Shown: positions 25,578 to 34,395, counted from the first letter of the stretch. The stretch is DNA of 34,792 bases from Opitutaceae bacterium (GCA_028822375.1 JAPKDW010000015.1:1-34792), one strand, 5' to 3'. The notes: a model not told the origin generated them from the sequence alone. A program made the numbers and translations.

Positions 25578-26582
25578 ATGAAAAAATCACTCGCGCTTAT
25601 AATCGCATTAGGGGGAATTGTTTGGCTCGTAGGTCAGGAAGATCGTCGCAGGGGTCCAGGTGGAGAAGGTAGAGGATCGGGAGGTCCGGTTCGAGGACAA
25701 CCGTCGCAGGCTGAAAAAGTCGACTTGCCGGATGCGCAATCGAAGATCTATGTGGAAGGCGAGTATCGCTTTATCGAAAGCAATGGGGTGCCGGATCACG
25801 ATCACGGCAAATTCCCAAGAAGGGGCAATCCGCATACGATTTTGCCGCAGACTTACAAGTGGCGCGTGCCGGCGAATCCAGAGGGTGCGAGTGAATTGAC
25901 AGAACTTGGGCGTCGCCCTTTCGGAACGGCTTTGAATGGAATTCCATTCGACCCGGGAACCGCAGAATATTGGAATAATGACCGAAATTCGGACTGGAGA
26001 TACGAAGCGCTTTCGGGGCACTTGAAATTAGGCGTCGACGATAACAATGCCCACGTCCAGCCAACAGGAGCTTATCATTATCACGGGCTACCAATCGGTG
26101 TAATTCTCAATCAAGGATCGCCCGATCGAATGACGATGGTCGGGTATGCCGCCGATGGATTTCCAGTGTATGCGAATTACGGCTACAAGAAGGCTGACGA
26201 TCCTAAAAGCGGGTTGAAAAAAATGCAGTCAAGTTGGTCGACAAAGTCGGGAACTCGTCCGGAGAAGCCCCAAGGACCAGGTGGTGCATTTGACGGACGA
26301 TTTGTAGCGGATTACGAATACGTCGAAGGCCAAGGCGACTTGGACGAATCCAATGGGCGATTCGGTCCGACGCCCGAATATCCAGATGGGATCTATCATT
26401 ACTATATAGTCGAACAGTTTCCATTCATTCCGCGTAAGTTTAAAGGAACCCCCGATGAGAGCTTCTCAGTTCGAGGAGCTGCCGGACCTCCTAGAGGAGG
26501 TGGGCCAGGAGGGCGTAGAGGACCAAGAGGAGGCGGACCTCGTCGCGGCGGAGAAGGTGGACCACCTCCGCGGGAAAGATGA
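25578..26582 (+). CDS. YHYH domain-containing secreted protein with Gly/Arg-rich termini
   Basis: ATG at 25578 (MKKSLALIIALGGIVWLVGQ signal-like); NNAHVQPTGAYHYHGLPIGVI, GYAADGFPVYANYGY, DGIYHYYIVEQFPFIPRKFKGTP; C-term RGGGPGGRRGPRGGGPRRGGEGG. Confidence 0.85.
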   Translation: MKKSLALIIALGGIVWLVGQEDRRRGPGGEGRGSGGPVRGQPSQAEKVDLPDAQSKIYVEGEYRFIESNGVPDHDHGKFPRRGNPHTILPQTYKWRVPANPEGASELTELGRRPFGTALNGIPFDPGTAEYWNNDRNSDWRYEALSGHLKLGVDDNNAHVQPTGAYHYHGLPIGVILNQGSPDRMTMVGYAADGFPVYANYGYKKADDPKSGLKKMQSSWSTKSGTRPEKPQGPGGAFDGRFVADYEYVEGQGDLDESNGRFGPTPEYPDGIYHYYIVEQFPFIPRKFKGTPDESFSVRGAAGPPRGGGPGGRRGPRGGGPRRGGEGGPPPRER

Positions 26583-26616
26583 AGTTGAGACCATCTACGA
26601 ATTAGAGGGTATGCTG

Positions 26617-26656
26617 TTTATTCCCTTTGGGTCTAATACCTCGAAGTTTGCTTGGG
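26617..26656. repeat. Family G repeat, second copy
   Basis: TTTATTCCCTTTGGGTCTAATACCTCGAAGTTTGCTTGGG. Confidence 0.85.
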
Positions 26657-26802
26657 CTTTTAAAGCAAGTCCTTTTTGTCCCGACGTATCCATAAATCTT
26701 TTATATGCAGCTATCATATTGTCTGTCAGTCATTCTCGTCATTCAAATTTTAGCGTTGAGATTATCCTATGTCTTGCTGTTGTCGATTGCGTCTGCAATC
26801 AA

Positions 26803-27450
26803 CTAAATAGCCTGTACTTGGGGGCGTTTGATTTGGCTTATCGCAGTCATTATATTGTTGGCTATTTGTTGGTAGCGCGCCTTTCCGGCGGACTTACCTG
26901 GATCGTAGTCCTCTGGGCGTAGAGGTTTTCCGTATACGATGTGAATGGCGATGTCGAAGTTGGGTAGCTTGGAGGCTTTGGAGAGCGCTTTATGGGCATT
27001 GAAAATGCGACAGGGCACGACGGCGGCTTGCGATTTGGCGGCGATGAGGCCGATGCCGGGTTTTGCGGTTTGCAAGGTGCCGTCGGGGCTACGTGTGCCT
27101 TCTGGGAAAAGAGTGAGGACGCCGCCATTTTTGAGAGCTTTTAAGGTGCTCTTCATGGCTTTGATATCGGACGCGCCGTCGCGGTCGATGGGGATTGCTC
27201 CTACGGCGGTCATCCACGTGGCGCCGAGGCCTGGTTTCCAGAGAGTTTTGCGGGCGAAGTAGGTTACTAGGCGAAAGACGTTGCAGCCTAGCAGTGGCGG
27301 GTCGAGGTGGCTAACGTGATTGGAGGCGAGAATGATGGGACCGCTTGTAGGGACGTTGTTGAGTCCTTGAATATCGCCTTTGAGGATTGTCCGATAGAAG
27401 GCTCGGATAATCCAAAAGCTGATCCAATAGATCTTTTTATCGAATTTCAT
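26803..27450 (-). CDS. plsC: 1-acyl-sn-glycerol-3-phosphate acyltransferase
   Basis: GPIILASNHVSHLDPPLLG, FARKTLWKPGLGATWMTAVGAIPIDRDG, GVLTLFPEGTRSPDGTLQTAKPGIGLIA, VVPCRIFNA. Confidence 0.93.
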   Translation of the reverse strand: MKFDKKIYWISFWIIRAFYRTILKGDIQGLNNVPTSGPIILASNHVSHLDPPLLGCNVFRLVTYFARKTLWKPGLGATWMTAVGAIPIDRDGASDIKAMKSTLKALKNGGVLTLFPEGTRSPDGTLQTAKPGIGLIAAKSQAAVVPCRIFNAHKALSKASKLPNFDIAIHIVYGKPLRPEDYDPGKSAGKARYQQIANNIMTAISQIKRPQVQAI

Positions 27451-28115
27451 GAAGAGCGGATGGAATCGATAATAGTGGCAACCTTGTCGATGACTTCGTC
27501 GAGCGTTAGTTCGGAAGAATCGATAAGCGTGGCGCCCTCGGGAACTTGGAGAGGCGCGGCTTTGCGAGAGGAGTCCATCTGGTCGCGTTTTTCAATGCTA
27601 TCGGCGATGCCTTCCTTGGCTCGACGTTGAGCGCGTTTTGCGGGATCGGCGAAGAGGTAGAGACGTAGGTCGGCGTTGGGAAAAATAACTGAACCAATGT
27701 CACGACCTTCCATGACGAGTCCATCGAATCCACGATCACGCGCGACATCGGCTAGGGATCGTTGATAGTCTAGGAGGAATGAACGCAGTTCGGGCAAGGC
27801 GGCATAGTGGGATACGTTGTCGTTGATCGCTTGGCTGCGTATCGATTTATCGGGTACCCAATCATTAATGGTGATTGAAGCGGTATTTCCTGAAAGAGCG
27901 GTGCCTAACTTTAAAGCGCTTAATTCGTCAGTTAGGGCAGAATTATTGGATGGCTTGATGCCGGCTTCCATGAGTTTGAGTGTGGTGGCTCGGTAGAAGG
28001 AACCGGTATCGACATGCATGAGGCGATAGCGGGCGCTAAGACCTCGCGAGGTGGAGGACTTTCCGGCAGCGGCCCCGCCGTCGATGGCGATGATGATGAA
28101 TTTGGATTGGGTCAC
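27447..28115 (-). CDS. cmk: Cytidylate kinase
   Basis: IIAIDGGAAAGKSSTSRGLSARYRLMHVDTGSFYRATTL, FDGLVMEGRDIGSVIFPNADLRLYLFADPAKRAQRRAKE. Likely GTG start at 28115; the longer ORF start (28160) lies in a family C repeat. Overlaps plsC by 4 nt. Confidence 0.94.
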   Translation of the reverse strand: MTQSKFIIIAIDGGAAAGKSSTSRGLSARYRLMHVDTGSFYRATTLKLMEAGIKPSNNSALTDELSALKLGTALSGNTASITINDWVPDKSIRSQAINDNVSHYAALPELRSFLLDYQRSLADVARDRGFDGLVMEGRDIGSVIFPNADLRLYLFADPAKRAQRRAKEGIADSIEKRDQMDSSRKAAPLQVPEGATLIDSSELTLDEVIDKVATIIDSIRSS

Positions 28116-28135
28116 GGAATTATGTTTAGATTTTT

Positions 28136-28248
28136 GCCCACGAATAACACGAATTTGCACGAATCAAATTGGTGTGTTGTGATGTTTGTGGAAGTGGTTT
28201 GATGTTTGCTCGCGATCAAATTTGTGAAGATTCGTGAGATTCGTGGGG
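28136..28248. repeat. Family C element (CACGAAT flavour, 29-nt arms)
   Basis: 28136-28164 GCC-CACGAAT-AA-CACGAAT-TTG-CACGAAT and 28220-28248 ATTTGTG-AAG-ATTCGTG-AG-ATTCGTGGGG. Confidence 0.92.
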
Positions 28249-28263
28249 AGAGTTTGTTTAATT

Positions 28264-29592
28264 TTAAGCTATAACGCTTTGCTCTCTGGCGGATTCCAGC
28301 ACTTCGAAATAGTTGGGGAAGGTTTTGCGGCAGCAAAGCGGGTCGGCGATTTGCATCCATGGTTCGCCGTTTCCGAGCGTGTCGTGACTGCCGAGGATGG
28401 CGAAGCTCATTGCAATGCGGTGATCTTCGAACGTATCGATTGTGGCGGGTCGAAGCGGAGCGGGTGCGATTTCGAGCGAAGCGCGTTTGTCGTGAGTGTG
28501 TTGACCGAGACGTTTGAGACCATCGACCATGGCCGCGATACGATCGCATTCTTGGTGACGGGTGTGTTCGATGCGTTCGATAAGCGTGGCGTCGTTCGCA
28601 AGCGGAGCGATTGCGGCACCGGTCATGAAGGTATCGCTGAACGCGTAGTAGTTCGCGCCGAGCGAACCGAGACGGTTATTTGTCCGGTCGAAGTTTACAA
28701 CGAGTGAGCTCGATGTCCATTCGAGGGTCGCTCCTGCTGACTCGGCTATATTGGCGAAGGCAATGTCGCCTTGCATCGAATTTTTGGTGACACCATCGAT
28801 CTCAATGATTCCGCCGACCGCGAGCGGCAGGGCGATGAAATAGCTCGCTGCGGAGGCATCGCTTTCGATTGCGTAGTTGGCGCTGGGCGCCTTGTAGGGA
28901 CTGGCTCCGATGTTATAGCTTGATTCGTTTGTCGTGAGCTTGTGGGCGGGGATGCCGAAGCTTTGCATCATCTTTAACGTGAGATCGATGTATCCGCGAC
29001 GAATGGTCGGATTGCTCAATCGAATTTCGATATCGCTTTGAGCGAGCGGCGCAGCCATGAGGAGGGCCGAGACGAACTGACTGCTTTCGGTGGCGTCGAC
29101 GGTGGCGGAACTACCGGAAAGTCCATGGGGACGAATTCGAATTGGAAAGTAGCCGTTGGTCGTTTCTATCTCGCACCCGAGAACGCTCAATGTGTCGGCG
29201 AGTTTTTGGATCGGGCGTCGACGCATCGCTTCGTCGCCATCGAGTTGATACTCGCCGCTGTCGCGGACTGCCAGCATCGCGGTAAGAAAACGGGCTGAAG
29301 TACCGGAGTTTCCGATGTCAATATCCGCTTGAGCATTTGGGATTATTCCGCCGCATCCGCGGACGCGTATGGTTTTAGCCGATACATTGGTTTCGACCTC
29401 GAAGCCCAAAGCGATTAGGGCTTGAACCATGATGTCGGTGTCACGGCTGAAAAGACAGTTTTCCAGGATGGTAGAGCCATCTGCCAGCGCGGCGAGGATG
29501 AGGGCTCGATTGGTGATGCTTTTCGATCCGGGTACGGAAACCTTGGCGGCTGCGGGAACGGTGAAGGGAGGGACTGGATAGGGATCCTGCAT
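28264..29592 (-). CDS. aroA: 3-phosphoshikimate 1-carboxyvinyltransferase
   Basis: VSVPGSKSITNRALILAALADGST, DIGNSGTSARFLTAMLA, GDEAMRRRPI, DTFEDHRIAMSFAI. Start ATG at 29592; the longer ORF runs into a family D repeat. Confidence 0.96.
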   Translation of the reverse strand: MQDPYPVPPFTVPAAAKVSVPGSKSITNRALILAALADGSTILENCLFSRDTDIMVQALIALGFEVETNVSAKTIRVRGCGGIIPNAQADIDIGNSGTSARFLTAMLAVRDSGEYQLDGDEAMRRRPIQKLADTLSVLGCEIETTNGYFPIRIRPHGLSGSSATVDATESSQFVSALLMAAPLAQSDIEIRLSNPTIRRGYIDLTLKMMQSFGIPAHKLTTNESSYNIGASPYKAPSANYAIESDASAASYFIALPLAVGGIIEIDGVTKNSMQGDIAFANIAESAGATLEWTSSSLVVNFDRTNNRLGSLGANYYAFSDTFMTGAAIAPLANDATLIERIEHTRHQECDRIAAMVDGLKRLGQHTHDKRASLEIAPAPLRPATIDTFEDHRIAMSFAILGSHDTLGNGEPWMQIADPLCCRKTFPNYFEVLESAREQSVIA

Positions 29593-29625
29593 GTGGATTG
29601 GAATCGGTGAGCTTAGATTTTTTTT

Positions 29626-29773
29626 GCCCACAGATTGCACGGTTTGTCACAGATGTTTTTGATCGGTCGGATATCTATAGATTGAGTTGATTGGTATAGA
29701 TTTGGATTCATCGAGCTTGGTTTAGTGGAAATATAAAAAATCTTATCAGTGTAAATCTGAGCAATCTGTGGGC
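29626..29773. repeat. Family D element (CACAGAT flavour, 29-nt arms)
   Basis: 29626-29654 GCC-CACAGAT-TG-CACGGTT-TGT-CACAGAT and 29745-29773 ATCAGTG-TAA-ATCTGAG-CA-ATCTGTGGGC; preceded by T8. Confidence 0.92.
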
Positions 29774-29797
29774 GAAATTTCGTTTATTATCGAATCG

Positions 29798-30661
29798 CTA
29801 ATCATCGAGCGAGTCGCGAAAGGTTTTGCCGTTGGCGAGTTTGACCAGTGTTTCGAAATCGTTTTCGTTGGCGATGACGGACCGAAGTTCTTGGAGTTCG
29901 TCTTGGAAGGCATCGATCGATCGGAGGATTTCAGTTCGATTTTGGGCGATGATTTCTCGCCACATTCCGGGATCGCCTGATGCGATGCGCGTCGTGTCTT
30001 TAAGTCCGTTGCCGCAGAATTTGGCGGCATCGGGGAAATCGTTCGAGAGATGGGTCGCTAGAGCGGAGGCTAACAAATGAGGCAGATGGCTGACATTGGC
30101 GACGATGGCATCGTGTCGCTCTGGGGTTTCGCTAATGGTAGAGGAACCGAGAGCTTGCCAAAATTTGGAGACGGATTGAGTGGCATCGGGATCGGTGTCT
30201 TCGAAAGGCGTGACGAAGCAAACGCGCTCGACGAAGAGTTCCGAGTCGGCGTTTTCCATGCCGGTCTTTTCGGATCCTGCCATCGGGTGGGAGCCTACGA
30301 ATCGAGCTTGGGAGCTCAGTGCGGACGTGCAAGCGCGGCTCAGTTCGCTTTTGACGCTGCCAACGTCGGTTACGATTGGGTTTGAATCGAGATGAGGGGC
30401 GATGGTCTTCGCGAGGTCGATGATGCGTTGGACGGGAGCGCAGAGGATTATGAACTCGCTGCCCGAGCAGGCATCCTCGATGCGTTCGGGAGCTTGGTTG
30501 CACCAGTCGGTTTGGGCGAGCTGCTCGCGCGCTTCGGGGCGTCGAGCCCAGACGCTGATACGTTTGGCGAGTCCACGATTGTGGGCTGCCATGCCGATGG
30601 AGGCTCCTAGAAGGCCGGGCGCTATGACTGTTATTTTTTCGAACACGAAGGAAGGATTCAA
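29798..30661 (-). CDS. tyrA: Prephenate dehydrogenase
   Basis: VIAPGLLGASIGMAAHNRGLAKRISVWARRP, VTDVGSVKSEL, RFVGSHPMAGSEKTG, FCGNGLKDTTRIASGDPGMWREI. Confidence 0.94.
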   Translation of the reverse strand: MNPSFVFEKITVIAPGLLGASIGMAAHNRGLAKRISVWARRPEAREQLAQTDWCNQAPERIEDACSGSEFIILCAPVQRIIDLAKTIAPHLDSNPIVTDVGSVKSELSRACTSALSSQARFVGSHPMAGSEKTGMENADSELFVERVCFVTPFEDTDPDATQSVSKFWQALGSSTISETPERHDAIVANVSHLPHLLASALATHLSNDFPDAAKFCGNGLKDTTRIASGDPGMWREIIAQNRTEILRSIDAFQDELQELRSVIANENDFETLVKLANGKTFRDSLDD

Positions 30662-31071
30662 AGACTTGTTGCGGCGAGGTCCAGCAAGCGTTTGAATTCT
30701 TTTGCCTCTACGGGCATCACCGAGAGGCGGGAATTGCGGACGAGATGCATGGACTGGAGCTCGGGATCGGCTTTGATCGTTTTCAAGGAGACTGTTTGGG
30801 CAAGCTCTTTGATGGGCTGGATATCGAATGCGGACCAGTCGCCTTCGGCGGCGGTGGGATCGGGATAGGCAGCTTTGGCGACCTTGGCGAGACCGACAAG
30901 CTCTTTGGCTTTGCCGCTGTGATAGAAAAGGACGAGATCGCCTTTGGCCATTTGCCGCATGAAGTTGCGTGCTTGGTAATTGCGGACGCCGTCCCAGATG
31001 GTCTTCTTTTCGGCGACTAGTTGAGACCAGGGATAGGTTTCGGGTTCTTGCTTTACGAGCCAGGAGCGCAT
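30658..31071 (-). CDS. EVE domain-containing protein
   Basis: MRSWLVKQEPETYPWSQLVAEKKTIWDGVRNYQARNFMRQMAKGDLVLFYHSGKAKELVGLAKV; start refined to 31071; 4-nt overlap with tyrA. Confidence 0.94.
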   Translation of the reverse strand: MRSWLVKQEPETYPWSQLVAEKKTIWDGVRNYQARNFMRQMAKGDLVLFYHSGKAKELVGLAKVAKAAYPDPTAAEGDWSAFDIQPIKELAQTVSLKTIKADPELQSMHLVRNSRLSVMPVEAKEFKRLLDLAATSL

Positions 31072-31103
31072 GGTAGTGTCCACGCTCGAAATGTGATTAA
31101 GCG

Positions 31104-31223
31104 ATGGACGAAACGCCAGAACAGACTGAAGCAGCACGCAAAGCCAAACGGATCATCTATATTGTGATGGCGATTTTTATCGTACTTCCGATTGCGATCT
31201 ACCTGATACGATTAGGGGTGTGA
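31104..31223 (+). CDS. 39-aa single-TM small protein
   Basis: ATG 31104: MDETPEQTEAARKAKRIIYIVMAIFIVLPIAIYLIRLGV*; charged N-terminus then one TM helix; not in ORF track (below length cutoff). Confidence 0.6.
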   Translation: MDETPEQTEAARKAKRIIYIVMAIFIVLPIAIYLIRLGV

Positions 31224-31229
31224 GTTGGT

Positions 31230-31323
31230 AAGGCCTGTTTGCGTGCGGGACGAAGCCTTGTCCCCAAACAGCTGCACACTGCCTAATTCAACTCCGCGAT
31301 TCATTGGGACAATGAACCCTACC
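31230..31323 (-). repeat. Family F hairpin pair
   Basis: CTGTTTGCGTGCGGGAC...GTCCCCAAACAG (imperfect 12-bp stem) and TTCATT-GGGAC-AATGAA-CCCTACC (31300-31323). Confidence 0.8.
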
Positions 31324-31450
31324 ACCCCAAGGCGGATCGGATTAGTCGTACCTGCCGTATGGGTGCGCTAGCTTGATCTTGCCATCGCGTCGCGGTCGGG
31401 TATCTAGATGTTGTTCGTTCCGGTTTGGGGCATTCGAGTTTGGAGAAACG

Positions 31451-32458
31451 ATGAATCAATCAATTTTAGTTATTCGCATCCTGATGGTGCTGTTTTGCGC
31501 GACAGGCGGTTTTGCGGCGTCTTATTTGTTTCCTGACATATCCGGCTCGACTGGAATGACGGTATTCGTGGGGATTTTGTTGGGCGCTTTCATGGTGCTG
31601 ATCGACATATTGTTGAAGGGATTTTCGCTCCGCGCTTTGTCCGGTTTGACGTTTGGTTTGGGCATGGGAGTGTTGGCGGCCCATTTCATTACGATATCGC
31701 CTTTGTTCGATGGCGGAGACCCGCAGGTCGTTTATTTGTCGCGATTGATCGTTTTTATTGGAGTGACCTATCTTTCTACGGTCATCGCTTTACGGGGACG
31801 CGATGAGTTTAATTTGGTGATTCCCTACGTTAAGTTCGAGCCGCAGAATGTAGAGGTTCCGCTAATCGTCTTGGACACGAATGCACTGGTGGATGGACGA
31901 GTGCTCAAGCTTGCAAGCGCTCGTTTGCTGAGCGATGCGGTTGTGGTGCCGAAGTTCGTTATGGACGAACTGCACGAGCTTTCAGGTTCTGAAGCAGAGG
32001 AAGAGAATAATCGGGGAGATCGTGGTTTGAAAACGGTTCGCGAGCTCAGGGATATGGGGCATCTGGATTTTCGAGTCGTCGATAGCGAGTTGAATAAAAA
32101 CGACAACCGAGACGAGAAAATGCTCTTTGTCGTATCTTCGCTGAAGGGGCGTCTCTTTACGACAAGCGAATCGCTATTGCAAAAGGCTAAGCATAGTGGA
32201 GTGCCCTATGTTGATGCGCTCAGTTTGGGCAAGGCGTTGGCGCATGATGTCGAAGTTGGCGGCACGGTGTCCGTGAAAATCGTCAAACTGGGCAAGGAAG
32301 ACAGTCAAGGCGTTGGATATCTAGAGGACGGATCGATGGTTGTGGTCAATCGCAGTGCCGACTTGATTGGATCGAACATTCTAGCTGAAATTGAAAGTAT
32401 CATCCCAACCAGTGGAGGTCGGATGGTTTTCGGCAAGCTGCTTGGCGAGGGAAAGTGA
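31451..32458 (+). CDS. PIN/TRAM-domain membrane protein (YacL-like)
   Basis: MNQSILVIRILMVLFCATGG..., 4 TM helices, LIVLDTNALVDGRVL, PKFVMDELHELSGSEAEEENNRGDRGLKTVRELRD, TRAM tail EDSQGVGYLEDGSMVVVNRS. Confidence 0.93.
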   Translation: MNQSILVIRILMVLFCATGGFAASYLFPDISGSTGMTVFVGILLGAFMVLIDILLKGFSLRALSGLTFGLGMGVLAAHFITISPLFDGGDPQVVYLSRLIVFIGVTYLSTVIALRGRDEFNLVIPYVKFEPQNVEVPLIVLDTNALVDGRVLKLASARLLSDAVVVPKFVMDELHELSGSEAEEENNRGDRGLKTVRELRDMGHLDFRVVDSELNKNDNRDEKMLFVVSSLKGRLFTTSESLLQKAKHSGVPYVDALSLGKALAHDVEVGGTVSVKIVKLGKEDSQGVGYLEDGSMVVVNRSADLIGSNILAEIESIIPTSGGRMVFGKLLGEGK

Positions 32459-32473
32459 GCTTTTAGGTTTTTT

Positions 32474-32580
32474 GCCTACAGATTGCTCGGATGCTCGCAG
32501 ATGTAAATGGGCAGTAACCGAGTCCTCCGGACTCGGTTGTTCTTCGTCAGTATCTGTGAAAATCCGCGCAATCCGTGGGC
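32474..32580. repeat. Family D element with family E-like hairpin nested in its loop (32517-32537)
   Basis: 32474-32502 GCC-TACAGAT-TG-CTCGGAT-GCT-CGCAGAT and 32552-32580 ATCTGTG-AAA-ATCCGCG-CA-ATCCGTGGGC; loop hairpin CCGAGTCC-TCC-GGACTCGG. Confidence 0.9.
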
Positions 32581-32598
32581 AGACTTTCTTAAGATCCT

Positions 32599-34395
32599 TT
32601 AGTCAGCCTTGGGCTTGAACTGCAATTTGCGGGACTCAATCGACTCGATGAGATCGGTTTTGAAGGTTTCGAGGCTCATGGTGCCGCGGTCGCTTTCGAA
32701 ACGGGAGCGTACGGATACGGTACCTTCCTCGGCTTCCTTGGCTCCGACGATTAGTACATTGGGCACCTTCTCGAGTTCGGCTTTGCGAATCTTGGCTCCT
32801 AGCTTTTCGGCGTGGAGATCGGCGGTCACTCGAATGCCGGCGGCTTTGAGTTCGGCCAAAATGGTTTTAGCATAGTCGGCGATCTTGTCGCTAATCGGAA
32901 GGATACGGACCTGCTCTGGCGCGAGCCAGGTTGGGAAGTCGCCGCCGAAGTGTTCGATCAAGAATCCGATGAAACGTTCGTGGGTGCCGAGCGGAGCGCG
33001 ATGAATGCACAATGGCGTTTCTTTGGTGTTCTCGCTCGTTGTGTATTCAAGCCCGAATCGCGCTGGCACAGCGAAGTCGACTTGGTTGGTGGCGATTGTG
33101 AATTCGCGGCCGATGGCGCTCCAAACTTGGACGTCGATTTTCGGTCCGTAGAAGGCTGCTTCGTTCGGAACTTCGACGTAGTTGATACCCGATTTCTCGA
33201 GAACGTCGCGTACCATGTTTTCGGTCTTTATCCAGAGCTCTTGATTGTCGACGAACTTCTTGCCCAGCTGCTTCGGGTCATGAGTCGAGAAGCGCATCAG
33301 GTACTTTTGGAAGCCGAAAAGCTTGAAGTACTTCAGATACATTTCGTTGACCGCATTGAACTCGGACTCGAATTGTTCGGCGGTACAGTAGATGTGGGCA
33401 TCATTCATTTGCATCGAACGAACGCGCATCAAACCCATGAGCTCCCCGGATTGCTCGTAGCGATAACATGTACCGTATTCCGCGAAGCGGAGGGGAAGGT
33501 CGCGGTAGCTACGTGGAGCTGCCGAGAAAATCTTGTGGTGATGCGGGCAGTTCATCGCCTTGAGGAAGTAGCGAACCTTGTCGCCGCCGGCTTCCTCTTC
33601 GAACTCCATTGCCGGGAACATCGATTCTTCGTAGTAGGGAAGGTGTCCACTGGTTAGATACAAGGATTCCTTAGCGATGTGCGGAGTGCGCACGCGGTCG
33701 TAGCCCGCTTCGAATTCCGTTTCCTTGGCCAGTTTTTCGAGCTCTTCGACAAGTACGGTTCCCTTGGGCATCCATAGCGGGAGGCCGGGGCCGACTTGTT
33801 CGGAGTCGAAAGTGAAAAGCTGCATTTCTTTGCCGATGCGGCGATGGTCGCGCTTTTTGGCTTCTTCGAGCATTTCGAGGTATTCGGCCAATTCGTCTTT
33901 GGTGGCGAAGGCCGTACCGTAAATACGTTGGAGCTGCTTGTTATTGGAATCGCCGCGATGGTAGGCTCCGGCGATGCTCAGAAGCTTGTAAGCCTTTATC
34001 TTTTTCGTGTAATTGACGTGGCTCCCGGCGCAAAGGTCGAGAAAATCGCCGTTCTTGTAGAACGAGATTTGTTCGCCTTCGGGGATATCGTCGAGGCGGC
34101 CGAGCTTATAATCGGTTTGGCCGAACTCGGTGATCATCTGCACGGCTTCTTCGCGGGAAACTTCGAGGCGGATGAATTTTTGGTTTTCCTTGATGACCTT
34201 CTTCATCTCGGCCTCGATGCGCTCGAGGTCTTCGGCAGTGAATTTATGCTCCAGGTCGAAGTCGTAGTAGAAACCGGTGTCGGTTGGAGGGCCAATGTCT
34301 AGCTTCGCTTTTGGGAAGAGGCGGAGGACTGCTGTGGCGAGAACGTGCGACGAGGAGTGTCGGATCTCTTCTAGGGGAGTCATTTGTGCTTTCAT
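32599..34395 (-). CDS. thrS: Threonyl-tRNA synthetase, lacking the N-terminal TGS domain
   Basis: 598 aa; RHSSSHVLATAVLRLFPKAKLDIGPPTDTGFYYDFDL, DLCAGSHV, FLKAMNCPHHHKIF, YGPKIDVQV, LGTHERFIGFLIEHFGGDFPTWLAPEQV. Confidence 0.97.
   Translation of the reverse strand: MKAQMTPLEEIRHSSSHVLATAVLRLFPKAKLDIGPPTDTGFYYDFDLEHKFTAEDLERIEAEMKKVIKENQKFIRLEVSREEAVQMITEFGQTDYKLGRLDDIPEGEQISFYKNGDFLDLCAGSHVNYTKKIKAYKLLSIAGAYHRGDSNNKQLQRIYGTAFATKDELAEYLEMLEEAKKRDHRRIGKEMQLFTFDSEQVGPGLPLWMPKGTVLVEELEKLAKETEFEAGYDRVRTPHIAKESLYLTSGHLPYYEESMFPAMEFEEEAGGDKVRYFLKAMNCPHHHKIFSAAPRSYRDLPLRFAEYGTCYRYEQSGELMGLMRVRSMQMNDAHIYCTAEQFESEFNAVNEMYLKYFKLFGFQKYLMRFSTHDPKQLGKKFVDNQELWIKTENMVRDVLEKSGINYVEVPNEAAFYGPKIDVQVWSAIGREFTIATNQVDFAVPARFGLEYTTSENTKETPLCIHRAPLGTHERFIGFLIEHFGGDFPTWLAPEQVRILPISDKIADYAKTILAELKAAGIRVTADLHAEKLGAKIRKAELEKVPNVLIVGAKEAEEGTVSVRSRFESDRGTMSLETFKTDLIESIESRKLQFKPKAD

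Noticed and set aside
26455-26922. 155-aa plus-strand ORF
   Set aside because: Out-of-frame reading of the Gly/Arg-rich tail of the YHYH gene running into non-coding and plsC-antisense DNA.
29626-29773. Family D element as an intrinsic terminator
   Set aside because: Arms are imperfect and no U-tract follows the hairpin in either direction; the T-run precedes the left arm instead.
32812-33657. 281-aa plus-strand ORF
   Set aside because: Entirely antisense to thrS, whose protein is unambiguous; codon-mirror artefact.
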